64,000 nt of DNA from contig CALKOT010000016.1 of NCBI GenBank assembly GCA_938092015.1, forward strand, positions 1 to 64,000, in the 5' to 3' direction. Positions 56,516 to 64,000 of this stretch are shown piece after piece. Under the pieces are notes generated by a model. That model was not told where the DNA came from and ran no database searches. It worked only from the letters and a program-made list of their open reading frames with translations. Each line of letters begins with the position of its first letter. Position 1 is the stretch's first letter. The translations under genes and the position numbers were made by a program. Source of the stretch: an uncultured Paracoccaceae bacterium. Lineage in GTDB: Bacteria > Pseudomonadota > Alphaproteobacteria > Rhodobacterales > Rhodobacteraceae.

Positions 56516-57643
56516 CTACGCCGCCATCCATGAGGTGAGCGGCGGGTCCTTCTTGGTAAAGCCCGCCTGGAACAATCGCACAGTGTGGAACGTGTTACAG
56601 ATGACCGTCCACGCCGTCACAGCGGCAAAACCTACAACCGGGGCGCCGAAGATGCAGAACATCATCATGATGAACCCGTTGGGATTCCGCCGCGCGGTAT
56701 AGACCCGCATAAAGCTGTCGACCTTGCCCCATACGTGGATGTGGAAGCCGTGGGTCTGCATGAAGACGCCCTCGACGGCCCTGCCGAAGACATAGCCAAA
56801 TAGGGTGATCAACAGGGCCGTGTGCATCCATTCTGGGATAGCGACGCCGGTGTTTTCCATCCCCTTCACCCAGGCGAAGTACCAGAACGGTGGGTGGATC
56901 AGGTCAATGCCGTGGTCATAGATATTGCCCCATTTAGATGAGGTCAGCGTCGTGCGCGCCAGTTTGCCATCGACCGTATCGAGGAAGGTCATGATCCAGG
57001 CAGAGGCAAAGCCCAGCGCCCAGTCGCCTTGCCAGAAGAAATACATCGCCAGCAGTACAAACATCAGGCTGACCGTGGTTACAGTGTTGGGTGAGATTTT
57101 CTTCGCCGCGCACCAGCGCACCACATGAAAGGCCGGGATCGGCCAGGCGTATTTGGTCACAAAGTCCGTGACGCCCTTGTACGAGCTGTCGAACAACGCC
57201 TGTTCTGCCGGGCGCACACCGTCGTTTTCAAGATCAACTGCAAAGGGCTTTTCGCGTTTGCGGAGTTCTTTGTTGTAGAACCCGGCCAGCGCTTCTGCAT
57301 CTTTCGGCTCAAGCCCCAGCGCACGGATATCGTCGTCGCTGGCGGTCGGCGCGGCGATCAGCGCCTTGATAGCCTCTTCATCTGCCTCGCCTTCAACATG
57401 CGCGGCGATCAGCACCTGTCCAGCAGGTGAAGCCCCGACCAGCGCCTTGCCCGGGTTGGACACAACAGCGGCGGCAAGACCCGAAGACAGCACCCATGGC
57501 GCGGCGGCGTAGACAACGCCAGACGCGCCTTCAACCCCGGCGCGGCCCCAATTGCGGGTCTGCCATTCGGTCAGGCTCAGCCCAAAAATCTTGAAAGGCT
57601 GATCGCCAATGATGCAAAGATGTACGCCTACGTTACCGGTCAT
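56516..57643 (-). CDS. CDP-alcohol phosphatidyltransferase family protein with an extended N-terminal domain
   Basis: A 375-residue membrane protein. The C-terminal 220 residues carry the complete CDP-alcohol phosphotransferase motif D-x2-DG-x2-AR-x8-G-x3-D-x3-D (TFLDTVDGKLARTT... to YDHGIDL) and about six transmembrane helices. The N-terminal 150 residues contain no NTP-binding loop but end with a basic K-x-R-E-K-P and SSYKGVTDFVTKYAWPIPAF segment, the linker seen in bifunctional inositol-phosphate cytidylyltransferase/DIPP synthases. So it may be a relative whose first domain is degenerate, with the cytidylyltransferase supplied by the neighbouring gene. Transfer target unknown. Confidence 0.85.
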   Translation of the reverse strand: MTGNVGVHLCIIGDQPFKIFGLSLTEWQTRNWGRAGVEGASGVVYAAAPWVLSSGLAAAVVSNPGKALVGASPAGQVLIAAHVEGEADEEAIKALIAAPTASDDDIRALGLEPKDAEALAGFYNKELRKREKPFAVDLENDGVRPAEQALFDSSYKGVTDFVTKYAWPIPAFHVVRWCAAKKISPNTVTTVSLMFVLLAMYFFWQGDWALGFASAWIMTFLDTVDGKLARTTLTSSKWGNIYDHGIDLIHPPFWYFAWVKGMENTGVAIPEWMHTALLITLFGYVFGRAVEGVFMQTHGFHIHVWGKVDSFMRVYTARRNPNGFIMMMFCIFGAPVVGFAAVTAWTVICNTFHTVRLFQAGFTKKDPPLTSWMAA

Positions 57644-57686
57644 TGTCTTTTCTTTCCCACCCCAAACCAGAGGCGCTGTTTTTCTT

Positions 57687-58097
57687 ATGTCCCATCACGC
57701 GACTTACGACACTTTCGGCGGCGACGATACGCTGATCAAAGCTTATGAGCATTGGTCCGTTCTCTGCCGTCCCGCTCAGGCCACCAAAGGTGCGATGGTG
57801 CTGATCGCGCATGCGGATGTCACCGCGTATTCAGAACTGCCCAAGGCGGCGTTCGCCGAGATGCACCAGGCGATCTCAGACATCGAAACCGCCCTGAAAG
57901 CCGCTTATGGCCCGGACAAGATGAACTACCTCATGCTGATGATGGTCGATCCGCACGTCCATTATCATGTCATCCCTCGCTATTCCGACGACCGGCCTGA
58001 AGAAGACCCCGGCTGGCCCGGCCCGCCGGTTTTGTCAGCCTCTGCCGATGTGTCGCCCGCCGACGTGCGCGATACGCTCAAGTCCGTGTGGCCCTGA
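57687..58097 (+). CDS. HIT family protein
   Basis: The ATG at 57687 gives 136 residues. It shows HWSVLCRPAQATKGAMVLIAHADVTAYSEL and the histidine triad DPHVHYHVIPRY. HIT proteins hydrolyse or transfer nucleotides, e.g. adenylylated compounds. It is divergent from the CDP-alcohol phosphotransferase gene with only about 43 bp between the starts, so the two may share a promoter region. Its 3' end overlaps the flippase gene on the other strand by 118 bp. Confidence 0.9.
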   Translation: MSHHATYDTFGGDDTLIKAYEHWSVLCRPAQATKGAMVLIAHADVTAYSELPKAAFAEMHQAISDIETALKAAYGPDKMNYLMLMMVDPHVHYHVIPRYSDDRPEEDPGWPGPPVLSASADVSPADVRDTLKSVWP

Positions 58098-59419
58098 GCC
58101 GCCTTTGACGCCGACCAGTCGTGAAGTCGCGCGATATAGACGGCGACCAGCAGTGACACAAGGGCGCCGGACATCACGGCGAAGCCGGGGCCAATCTGGC
58201 CGACGGTGTGGTATAGCGCGAAAAAGCCAATCACCATGACGCTGAGGCCTGATAATCGCGAAAAGATCGCCTTCTTCGGCTTGCCCGCCGCATAGAACGC
58301 CGGGAACAGCGGTCCAGCGGCGGCGGTAAGGGAAGCGCCGAGGATCAGGAGGACCGCAAGGCCTGCCGCCTTCACGTATTCCGGCCCCAAAGCCCAGTTC
58401 AGAACATAGGGCCCACCGAACCAGACGATGGCGCCGATGACCGCGCCTACGGCAAACATAGCGCCGCCCGTGCGCAGGACATAGCCGGGCACCCGCGCGC
58501 CTTCGCCTTTGGCAATCAGGTTGGTGAATTCCGGATAGACGACTCGGTCGATCATCACTGCGCCTTTGGCCAGCACAATCGCCACTTCCTGCGCGATGCG
58601 GAAGATCGCGGCGAAACCCGCACCGCCAACTGCGCCCGCCAGCAGCAGCGGCAACTGAGCGGCGCCCGCTGCGATGGCGGTGTCGATGTTGGTGTACATG
58701 ACAAAGCGCCAGACTTTTGGTTCCGGCGCCGTCAGGGTCAGCCGTCTATCAGTGGCCGCCGCCCATAACTCCCGCCGCTTCAACTCAAAATACGCCAGCA
58801 CAGGCAGCGTCAGATAGCTAATGGCTGACCCTGCAAACCACACCGCCATGTAAACCCAGAACGGCGCGCCCAACGCCCATGCGATCCCGCAGCCCGCCAT
58901 GCGGGTAAACGGTATCGTCAGAGAGTTCATCGCAACCAGATCGAACCGGTCAAACAGACGCAAAACACCAAGGGAAGCGGATTTCTGGTTCAGAAAGATA
59001 AGCAGGCAGTAGAAAAACAGGAATGGCGTCGCGTCCTGGAGGATAGGGATAAAGCCGCTCAGCACATAGGCGAGCGTGATCGCGACGATGAACCCGACGC
59101 TGGCCGACAACAGATCAAGGGATGAGCAGAACCGCGCCACCCGGCCAAATCGTGCGGGGTCATTGCGTTCCGCCTCATCGCCGGTCAAGCCGCCTGCCGC
59201 GTGGCGCACCATAACGAGCCAGCTGTCGAACGTCGCAACTTCTGTAAAGAACAGAATGTAAGCGTGCATGAAGACGAGAAGGCCGAATTCCTCAACCGAC
59301 AGGCCCTGCACCGCGAAGAAGATGCCAAACGCAGCCATGACCGCGCCAATGCCTTTGGCGCCCAGCATAAGGCCAGTGTTCTTGCGAACCCGCTTTCCGA
59401 CCCCATCCGACATGCACAC
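57980..59419 (-). CDS. polysaccharide-type flippase (MATE/PST/Wzx-like)
   Basis: A 479-residue membrane protein with about 12-14 hydrophobic segments: AKGIGAVMAAFGIFFAVQGLSVEEFGLLVFMHAYILFF, then FVMYTNIDTAIAAGAAQLPLLLAGAVGGAGFAAIFRIAQEV and AGLAVLLILGASLTAAAGPLFPAFYAAGKPKKAIF, typical of oligosaccharide-lipid flippases. The last 40 residues are polar, Ser/Gly-rich and lie antisense to the HIT gene. It likely moves a lipid-linked glycan or lipid product of the adjacent genes across the inner membrane. Confidence 0.86.
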   Translation of the reverse strand: MCMSDGVGKRVRKNTGLMLGAKGIGAVMAAFGIFFAVQGLSVEEFGLLVFMHAYILFFTEVATFDSWLVMVRHAAGGLTGDEAERNDPARFGRVARFCSSLDLLSASVGFIVAITLAYVLSGFIPILQDATPFLFFYCLLIFLNQKSASLGVLRLFDRFDLVAMNSLTIPFTRMAGCGIAWALGAPFWVYMAVWFAGSAISYLTLPVLAYFELKRRELWAAATDRRLTLTAPEPKVWRFVMYTNIDTAIAAGAAQLPLLLAGAVGGAGFAAIFRIAQEVAIVLAKGAVMIDRVVYPEFTNLIAKGEGARVPGYVLRTGGAMFAVGAVIGAIVWFGGPYVLNWALGPEYVKAAGLAVLLILGASLTAAAGPLFPAFYAAGKPKKAIFSRLSGLSVMVIGFFALYHTVGQIGPGFAVMSGALVSLLVAVYIARLHDWSASKAAQGHTDLSVSRTSAGDTSAEADKTGGPGQPGSSSGRSSE

Positions 59420-59631
59420 ACCGTTCTCGATTGCAGCGCGGGCCCCACCTGGGGATCGTCAAAGCGCCTTTTTTGTTGCAGCGGAACCTATGCACTAAGC
59501 CCCCCTCGCGCAATCGGCGGCCCTGCGGTGTATTTGCAGCCCTGGTATGCGCCAATTTACGTATAGGTGATGCAAAACCCCGCCCTGCGCATTATGGATG
59601 GGGCGAGACTACAGAAAGACCGCCCAAGCCT
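59420..59631. promoter_or_regulatory. divergent intergenic region, flippase / nucleotidyltransferase
   Basis: 212 bp between two divergently transcribed genes. It should hold both promoters; no consensus promoter pair or operator was clear. Confidence 0.4.
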
Positions 59632-60423
59632 ATGACCAAACCAGTCGTCGCAATCGTCCTTGCAGGCCAGCGCCCCGGCCCTGACCGCGTCGCTGCGCCG
59701 TTTGGCCTGCGCACAAAGGCGCTGGTTCCGGTGCTGGGCCGCCCGATGATCGACAGGGTTATCGAAGTCCTCAGCGCTTCGCCTCACATCCGCTCAGTTA
59801 TCATTGCCGAGGACGCATCCCTTGACCCGCTTTCCACTGCCGCCGGCGTCGCCAAGGTAGTGGAGGATGGTTTTGCGACGATCACGCCGTCCTTTCCCAA
59901 GATCAGCGAAAGCGTTGCAGAGACGGTAGAGGCTCATGGCGCAGATGCGACTTATCTGATCACCACCGCCGACAATCCCCTGTTAACAACAGAAGTCATC
60001 GCAGATTTCATTGCAGACGCGCGGGGGACCGATATTGCCATCGGTATAGCGGAGAAGCGCGTTATAGAAGCAAAGTACCCGGACATCCCCCGCACGTACT
60101 ACCGGTTCAGCGACGCTGCGATATCGGGTGCAAACCTCTTCTACGTGTCAGGCGCTGAGGGCCTGAAGGCGATCCGCTTCTGGGCGTATGTGGAACAGCA
60201 CCGCAAGAACCCGCTGCGCTTGTTCGCCAAGTTTGGATTGGTCAATCTGGCCCTGATGGCGTCCAAACGTCTGTCGCTAGTTCAGGCGTTTGAACGGGCA
60301 TCCGCAAAAATCGGCTGCACAATCAAGCCGGTTTTACTGCCACATGCAGAAGCAGCGATAGATGTGGACAAACCTATTGATCTGCTGATCGCAGAGGCGA
60401 TCATCGCGCGCCGCCGCGGCTAA
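59632..60423 (+). CDS. MobA-like NTP-transferase domain protein
   Basis: The ATG at 59632 gives 263 residues; an open frame upstream is out of keeping with the promoter region. The N-terminus PVVAIVLAGQRPGPDRVAAPFGLRTKALVPVLGRPMIDRVI has the MobA-like NTP-binding loop, then LITTADNPLLTTE with an acidic metal site and DIAIGIAEK. It would transfer a nucleotidyl group to a small molecule. Homology to MobA or IspD-like enzymes is inferred from fold motifs only. It is the second nucleotidyltransferase of the cluster. Confidence 0.78.
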   Translation: MTKPVVAIVLAGQRPGPDRVAAPFGLRTKALVPVLGRPMIDRVIEVLSASPHIRSVIIAEDASLDPLSTAAGVAKVVEDGFATITPSFPKISESVAETVEAHGADATYLITTADNPLLTTEVIADFIADARGTDIAIGIAEKRVIEAKYPDIPRTYYRFSDAAISGANLFYVSGAEGLKAIRFWAYVEQHRKNPLRLFAKFGLVNLALMASKRLSLVQAFERASAKIGCTIKPVLLPHAEAAIDVDKPIDLLIAEAIIARRRG

Positions 60424-60429
60424 GCCAAA

Positions 60430-61548
60430 TCATGGATTGGACAGCTGTCTGGCGATCACATCGAACCATTCGCCACTGGTTTTGATTTCATCGAGACCAG
60501 CGTTCAACTGGCCAAGCGCCGTCATCCCGGCCTGATTGCCCTTGAAGGCAATGGCGTGGACTGACGACAGCCCGCCAAGCCACGGGGCCTCTTCGAATTT
60601 CTGCGCGTCGCCGCGGGCCAGCAACGCCTGATCAACAGAACTGGCGTCTGCAACCAGGGCGTCAACCTCACCACTGGCCAGAAGATCGAAGCATTCTGAA
60701 CTGCTAGAAGTCATTCTCAGATTTTCGTTCAGAATTCTGGCTCCGCCCTGACTGAGAACCATCAGATCAGCAGGCTCAGAAGCGCATAGTTTCATCGCTG
60801 ATAATACGCCAAAACCCTGTGCCTGATCAGGCGCGCGCCCGCGATTGGTGAAGACGCTAACGGCAAGGGTGTAGATCGAATCTGAAAAGGCGAAGTCCCT
60901 GCACAGCAACTGTTGATTTGGGGTCAAATTTGCCGGCTGTTCGCAGTCCGGCATCCGCCATGGAAAGCTCAGCGCAAAGCCCGCACGGGGCAACAACGTT
61001 TCAACATGCGCATCTCTGTCGTCGATGAAGGACAGGTTGACCTGACCCAGTGTTGGGTTGCTTGCACTCAACGCCCGCTTCACAAGCGCCGGGACGACCC
61101 CGCCATTTGACTGATCCTCGCCTGCCAGCCCCGTGCTGTCATTGGCAGTCAGCAGCGCCAAATCAGCTGAGCCACCCTTTGCCTGCACAGGCGCCGAAGG
61201 GTTTGTCGACACTGTCGTCACCAGGGGCGTCGATGGGCTCATTGAGGTAAACTCTTCCAGCGGCAACATACGGAACGTCAGCGCGACGGCGTCAGGGCTG
61301 CGCCCCAATTCGCCAGGAAGGCATGGGATGACCAGTTCTTGTTCCTCAGACAGGTTGGCAATGCTGGTTAGTCGGTCAAGGTTCCGAGAAAAAATCAGCT
61401 GATAGTCGCCCGACCCATAAGCGACTTTCGCTATGTCGCTTAGCTTGTTCTTGGGCTGCACTTCATAAAACGCATCACAAGGGGCGGCTTGCGCCGCGCA
61501 CACAGCAACGAAATTCAAGCCGATCGCGGCAAGAATGGAAAGTTTCAT
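60430..61548 (-). CDS. periplasmic LysM plus SBP_bac_3-like protein
   Basis: A 372-residue exported protein with signal peptide (MKLSILAAIGLNFVAVCAAQAAPCDAF). Residues 28-80 form a LysM-like domain (FYEVQPKNKLSDIAKVAYGSGDYQLIFSRNLDRL..ELVIPCLPG). A long Ser/Thr-rich linker follows, then a binding-protein fold: LPRAGFALSFPWRMPDCEQP, DSIYTLAVSVFTNRGRAP and VDALVADASSVDQALLARGDAQKF. LysM would hold it at peptidoglycan. Ligand unknown. Convergent with the second nucleotidyltransferase gene (6 bp apart) and divergent to the TAXI gene. Confidence 0.78.
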   Translation of the reverse strand: MKLSILAAIGLNFVAVCAAQAAPCDAFYEVQPKNKLSDIAKVAYGSGDYQLIFSRNLDRLTSIANLSEEQELVIPCLPGELGRSPDAVALTFRMLPLEEFTSMSPSTPLVTTVSTNPSAPVQAKGGSADLALLTANDSTGLAGEDQSNGGVVPALVKRALSASNPTLGQVNLSFIDDRDAHVETLLPRAGFALSFPWRMPDCEQPANLTPNQQLLCRDFAFSDSIYTLAVSVFTNRGRAPDQAQGFGVLSAMKLCASEPADLMVLSQGGARILNENLRMTSSSSECFDLLASGEVDALVADASSVDQALLARGDAQKFEEAPWLGGLSSVHAIAFKGNQAGMTALGQLNAGLDEIKTSGEWFDVIARQLSNP

Positions 61549-61659
61549 TTCGCTTTGGTCCGATGTCTATTTTTGGTCACTCAACCGCCCACTTCATCTG
61601 TTCGAAGCGGTGAATGAGCGACGATCAAGGGCAAATTATGTCATATTCAGGTTGATGAA

Positions 61660-62675
61660 ATGTCTAAGTGTATGCAGACCAAACACAGTCTAACCAAAAT
61701 GGCGAAATGCCACATTTTGCGGGCCTCATTGGCCTTATTTGCGATTTTTCTTTTTTTGATGGGGTGCGGGAAGATTCTTTTCGCGTCGAATGCGGCCTTC
61801 CCATCGGCGCCAACTGCGCTGTGCAAGGTGTCATCGCCAAACATTGGCCTGGCGCTGCCGATCTTGATTTACGCCATAGTCAAACACTGACGAAATCTGC
61901 TTTGCTATTGGCGGTCGGACGGCTGGAGGCATCAGTTTTTCTGCCGGCGTCCTTCTCGGAAATGCAAGCTGGCGGCGGCGTCTACGCCGTTGCGCCAGAA
62001 AAGGCGAAAGCCGCCGCCAGAAGCCTACGCTCATTGTTCAGTTTTGTGGATGGCTACAACCATATCCTTGCTGACGCCTCAACAAGTGGCGGCATGCGCC
62101 AGACGGTACAGGGCAACGAAGTATTCATTGGCCCGCCGTCAGGTTCAACATTGGCCGCGGCCAGCGTGGTTTTGCGCTCATCGACCGGCGGGTTGGAAAT
62201 GGGCGTTGATTTTGAACCTGTGACCATGGGCTGGGGCGCCGGACAGCAAGCCTTCGCTGCTGGAAAAGTTGATGTTTTTGTCCGGCCGATGCCAGCTGGC
62301 CTGCCCCTGATCAAAGGGCTGTCCCAGTATAGGAACCTTCGACTGGTCGGACTCAGCGATGAAGACATCGCCCGAATGCGGGCCGCGGGCGTGTTTCAGT
62401 TCCCTGGCTTCGCAATTGGTGAAATTCCGGGTGGCACCTACCCTGAAATAGCGAACGCCAATGAAACAGTGAAGGCGCTGGCTTATTCACTGGTTCAGAC
62501 AGTGAATGTGGCGATGTCAGAGCAGGACGCGTATGAAATCACTTTGGCGTTCTGGGGGAATATTCCGGCCGAAAAGGCCGGAAATCCGGCGCTTGCAACC
62601 CTTGACCCGGCAAACCCTTTTCCCAGCTTGAACGTGCCTCGGCATCCCGGCGCGGCGCGGTATTATCGCGAATAG
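61660..62675 (+). pseudogene. TAXI-type solute-binding protein gene with a frameshift
   Basis: The long frame (to 62675) has the TAXI ending NVPRHPGAARYYRE, SSTGGLEMG, QAFAAGKVDVFVRPMPAGLP and GIGEIPGGTYPEIANANETVKALAYSLVQTV-type elements. Its N-terminus in that frame has no signal peptide, which a binding protein needs. A hydrophobic signal-like stretch (MAKCHILRASLALFAIFLFLMGC) lies in the neighbouring frame from ATG 61660 and ends at a TGA at 61888. One base lost near 61750-61800, perhaps in the run of T's at 61751-61757, would explain it. A lipoprotein-style LMGC is also visible. TAXI proteins serve TRAP transporters; none is next to it. Confidence 0.7.
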
Positions 62676-62823
62676 GGGATTGCGATACCTGAGAATATTC
62701 TGCCGCAATAAATTGGCGTTTGGGAGATTTCCGAAAGAAGCGGAGCAGCACTTCATTAGGCGTCCCCAACGCCCAACAAGCGGCGATGCCCTCAGGCCAA
62801 ACTCTAAAAGGTCTATTCGTCAA

Positions 62824-62850
62824 CAATTGCGCACCCGGCGTGCGCAATTG
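62824..62850. repeat. 27 bp perfect inverted repeat
   Basis: CAATTGCGCAC-CCGGC-GTGCGCAATTG. It lies in the 257 bp convergent gap between the TAXI gene and fahA, without a T-run. It could be a stem-loop stabilising one of the two mRNAs or a protein site. Confidence 0.55.
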
Positions 62851-62895
62851 ATTAACATAACTATAAATATCAACGATTACAGTATCTTGGATATA

Positions 62896-62911
62896 GTTTC
62901 ACGCGTGAAAC
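62896..62911. repeat. 16 bp palindrome GTTTCAC-GC-GTGAAAC
   Basis: A perfect palindrome located 22 bp after the fahA stop. It shares the TTTCAC-N2-GTGAAA core with the element at 52527-52560. Confidence 0.5.
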
Positions 62912-62932
62912 CATAGCCGTTTCACACCTATT

Positions 62933-64000
62933 TCAGCGTTTGTAGGGATCATCGAGGGCGGGCATCATCTCACCCACACAATCGCCAAAGCCGATAGAGT
63001 ATCCGTCACCCTTTGCCGTCCCGATCAAGGTCAGGGTATCGCCATCCTCGATGAACGTACGCGTCTCACCAGATTGCAGCGTGAACGGCTCTTTTCCGCC
63101 CCAGCTTTGCTCTATCAGCGATCCGCGCTGCGATTTCTCAGGCCCTGAAATCGTACCGGAGCCCAACAGATCACCCACGCGCATAGGACAGCCCGACGAT
63201 GTGTGGTGCGCCAGCTGCTGCGCAGCCGAATAGTACATCTCGTTGTAGTTCGTTTCGGCGATCGTCGTCGCCTCACCGCCCTGCGGCGCCATCGTCACGC
63301 TAAGGTCGATGTCATAGAGCATCGGCCCGGCGTCTTTCAGGTGGTTGAGCAGTTCAAACTCCCGCGCCGGGGTATCACAGCGAAACGGTTTCAACGCCGC
63401 CGCAGTCACGATCCACGGGCTGATTGTCGTTGCCGTCGCCTTTGCTTGAAACGGGCCAAGCGGCTGGTATTCCCACGGCTGGATATCCCGCGCCGACCAG
63501 TCGTTTAGCAGGACGTAGCCAAAGATGTTGGAATAAGCTTCTTCCACGCTGATTGGACCGTTCGAGGCCGCGCCGACGATGGCGCCCATCTCAAGTTCAA
63601 TATCAAACCGGGCGGACGGGCCGAACCGGGGCAGCGCATCGTTCGGGCCTTTCAGCTGACCCCAGGGGCGGCGGACACCGGTACCTGAAACGACAACTGA
63701 TGATGCGCGACCATTGTAGCCAATCGGGATGTGCAGCCAGTTCGGCGGCAAGGCGTTTTCCGCCCCCCGGAACATCGTACCAATATTGGTGGCATGGTGA
63801 CGACCGGCGTAAAAGTCGGTGTATTCGCTGACCTCAAGTGGCATATGCAGCGTCGCGTTTCGCTGTGAAACCAGCAACGGCTCGGCCACCGCCCGAGCAT
63901 CCGATCCTTCAGCCAACAAAGCCGTCAGCCGCGCCCGTAAGGCAACCCAGGCATTCTTGCCGCGGGCCATGAAAGTGTTCCAGGACGCACCGCCAAACAC
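62933..64000 (-). CDS. fahA: fumarylacetoacetase (3' part, start beyond the window)
   Basis: 355 codons are visible and the C-terminus is complete; the N-terminus lies to the right of the window. YTDFYAGRHHATNIGTMFRG, the metal-binding RFDIELEMGAIVG, GYVLLNDWSARDIQPWEYQPLGPF and MRVGDLLGSGTISGPEKSQRGSL are fumarylacetoacetase signatures. It cleaves fumarylacetoacetate in the homogentisate pathway of tyrosine and phenylalanine. The missing part is estimated at about 60 residues. Confidence 0.97.
   Translation of the reverse strand: MFGGASWNTFMARGKNAWVALRARLTALLAEGSDARAVAEPLLVSQRNATLHMPLEVSEYTDFYAGRHHATNIGTMFRGAENALPPNWLHIPIGYNGRASSVVVSGTGVRRPWGQLKGPNDALPRFGPSARFDIELEMGAIVGAASNGPISVEEAYSNIFGYVLLNDWSARDIQPWEYQPLGPFQAKATATTISPWIVTAAALKPFRCDTPAREFELLNHLKDAGPMLYDIDLSVTMAPQGGEATTIAETNYNEMYYSAAQQLAHHTSSGCPMRVGDLLGSGTISGPEKSQRGSLIEQSWGGKEPFTLQSGETRTFIEDGDTLTLIGTAKGDGYSIGFGDCVGEMMPALDDPYKR

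Noticed and set aside
62839-62875. dif-like recombination site (GTGCGCA... and TTAACATAA fragments)
   Set aside because: Only separate half-like matches occur; no complete 28 bp XerCD site with a 6 bp centre could be fitted.
1-64000. tRNA genes, CRISPR arrays, transposons or prophage genes
   Set aside because: No T-loop GTTCGAA patterns with paired stems, no regularly spaced repeats, and no transposase, integrase or phage structural motifs were found in any frame.

Overview
The window reads as a chromosomal segment of an alphaproteobacterium, most likely Rhodobacterales. The clues are the rimP-nusA-ylxR-infB-rbfA-truB-rpsO-pnp order, the tsaE-amgK-murU-addB-addA-trxA operon, an Escherichia-type two-gene pntAB, a PaaX-linked phenylacetyl-CoA epoxidase operon, and many 1-4 bp ATGA/GTGA gene overlaps. 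Genus cannot be set from sequence alone. No tRNA, rRNA, CRISPR array, insertion sequence or prophage was recognised.

Layout. 0-3.1 kb: surface-glycan genes (two methyltransferases, a broken DUF616 gene, a CgeB-like glycosyltransferase). 3.1-3.9 kb: sdhB with a terminator. 4.3-5.2 kb: an RTX-repeat protein. 5.3-8.4 kb: AhpD-like protein, methyltransferase, DMT exporter and SDR dehydrogenase. 8.5-19.2 kb, minus strand: the translation and RNA-decay superoperon, with a class III adenylate cyclase gene inserted between truB and rpsO. 19.6-23.9 kb: a split thiamine-diphosphate decarboxylase and pntAB. 23.9-25.9 kb: a GT61 glycosyltransferase and a UDP-glucuronate decarboxylase, both apparently broken. 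26.1-37.2 kb: phenylacetate degradation (paaX, paaABCDE with three extra small genes, paaZ), and between them a DRE-TIM synthase, a chloramphenicol-phosphotransferase-like gene, a cupin and an acetamidase-like gene. 37.3-38.5 kb: a frameshifted GT87 gene. 38.5-47.5 kb: thioredoxin, AddAB double-strand-break repair, peptidoglycan recycling and TsaE. 47.5-49.8 kb: a histidine kinase pseudogene. 50-52.4 kb: a polar amino-acid ABC system. 52.7-60.4 kb: an ABC1/UbiB-like kinase, then a GMC oxidoreductase, a nucleotidyltransferase, a CDP-alcohol phosphotransferase, a HIT protein, a flippase and a second nucleotidyltransferase. 60.4-62.7 kb: two periplasmic binding proteins, one frameshifted. 62.9-64 kb: the 3' part of fahA.

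Two things stand out. First, eight accessory genes are interrupted by in-frame stops or frameshifts, while every large core gene is intact. All five nonsense codons can be explained by a single C-to-T change at a CAA, CAG or CGA codon, which fits genuine gene decay, especially of surface-glycan, sensing and uptake functions. Second, the 54-60 kb block has the parts of a pathway that activates a phospho-alcohol with a nucleotide, transfers it through a CDP-alcohol phosphotransferase, oxidises an intermediate and flips a lipid product. I do not recognise it as a described system; its substrate cannot be read from the sequence.
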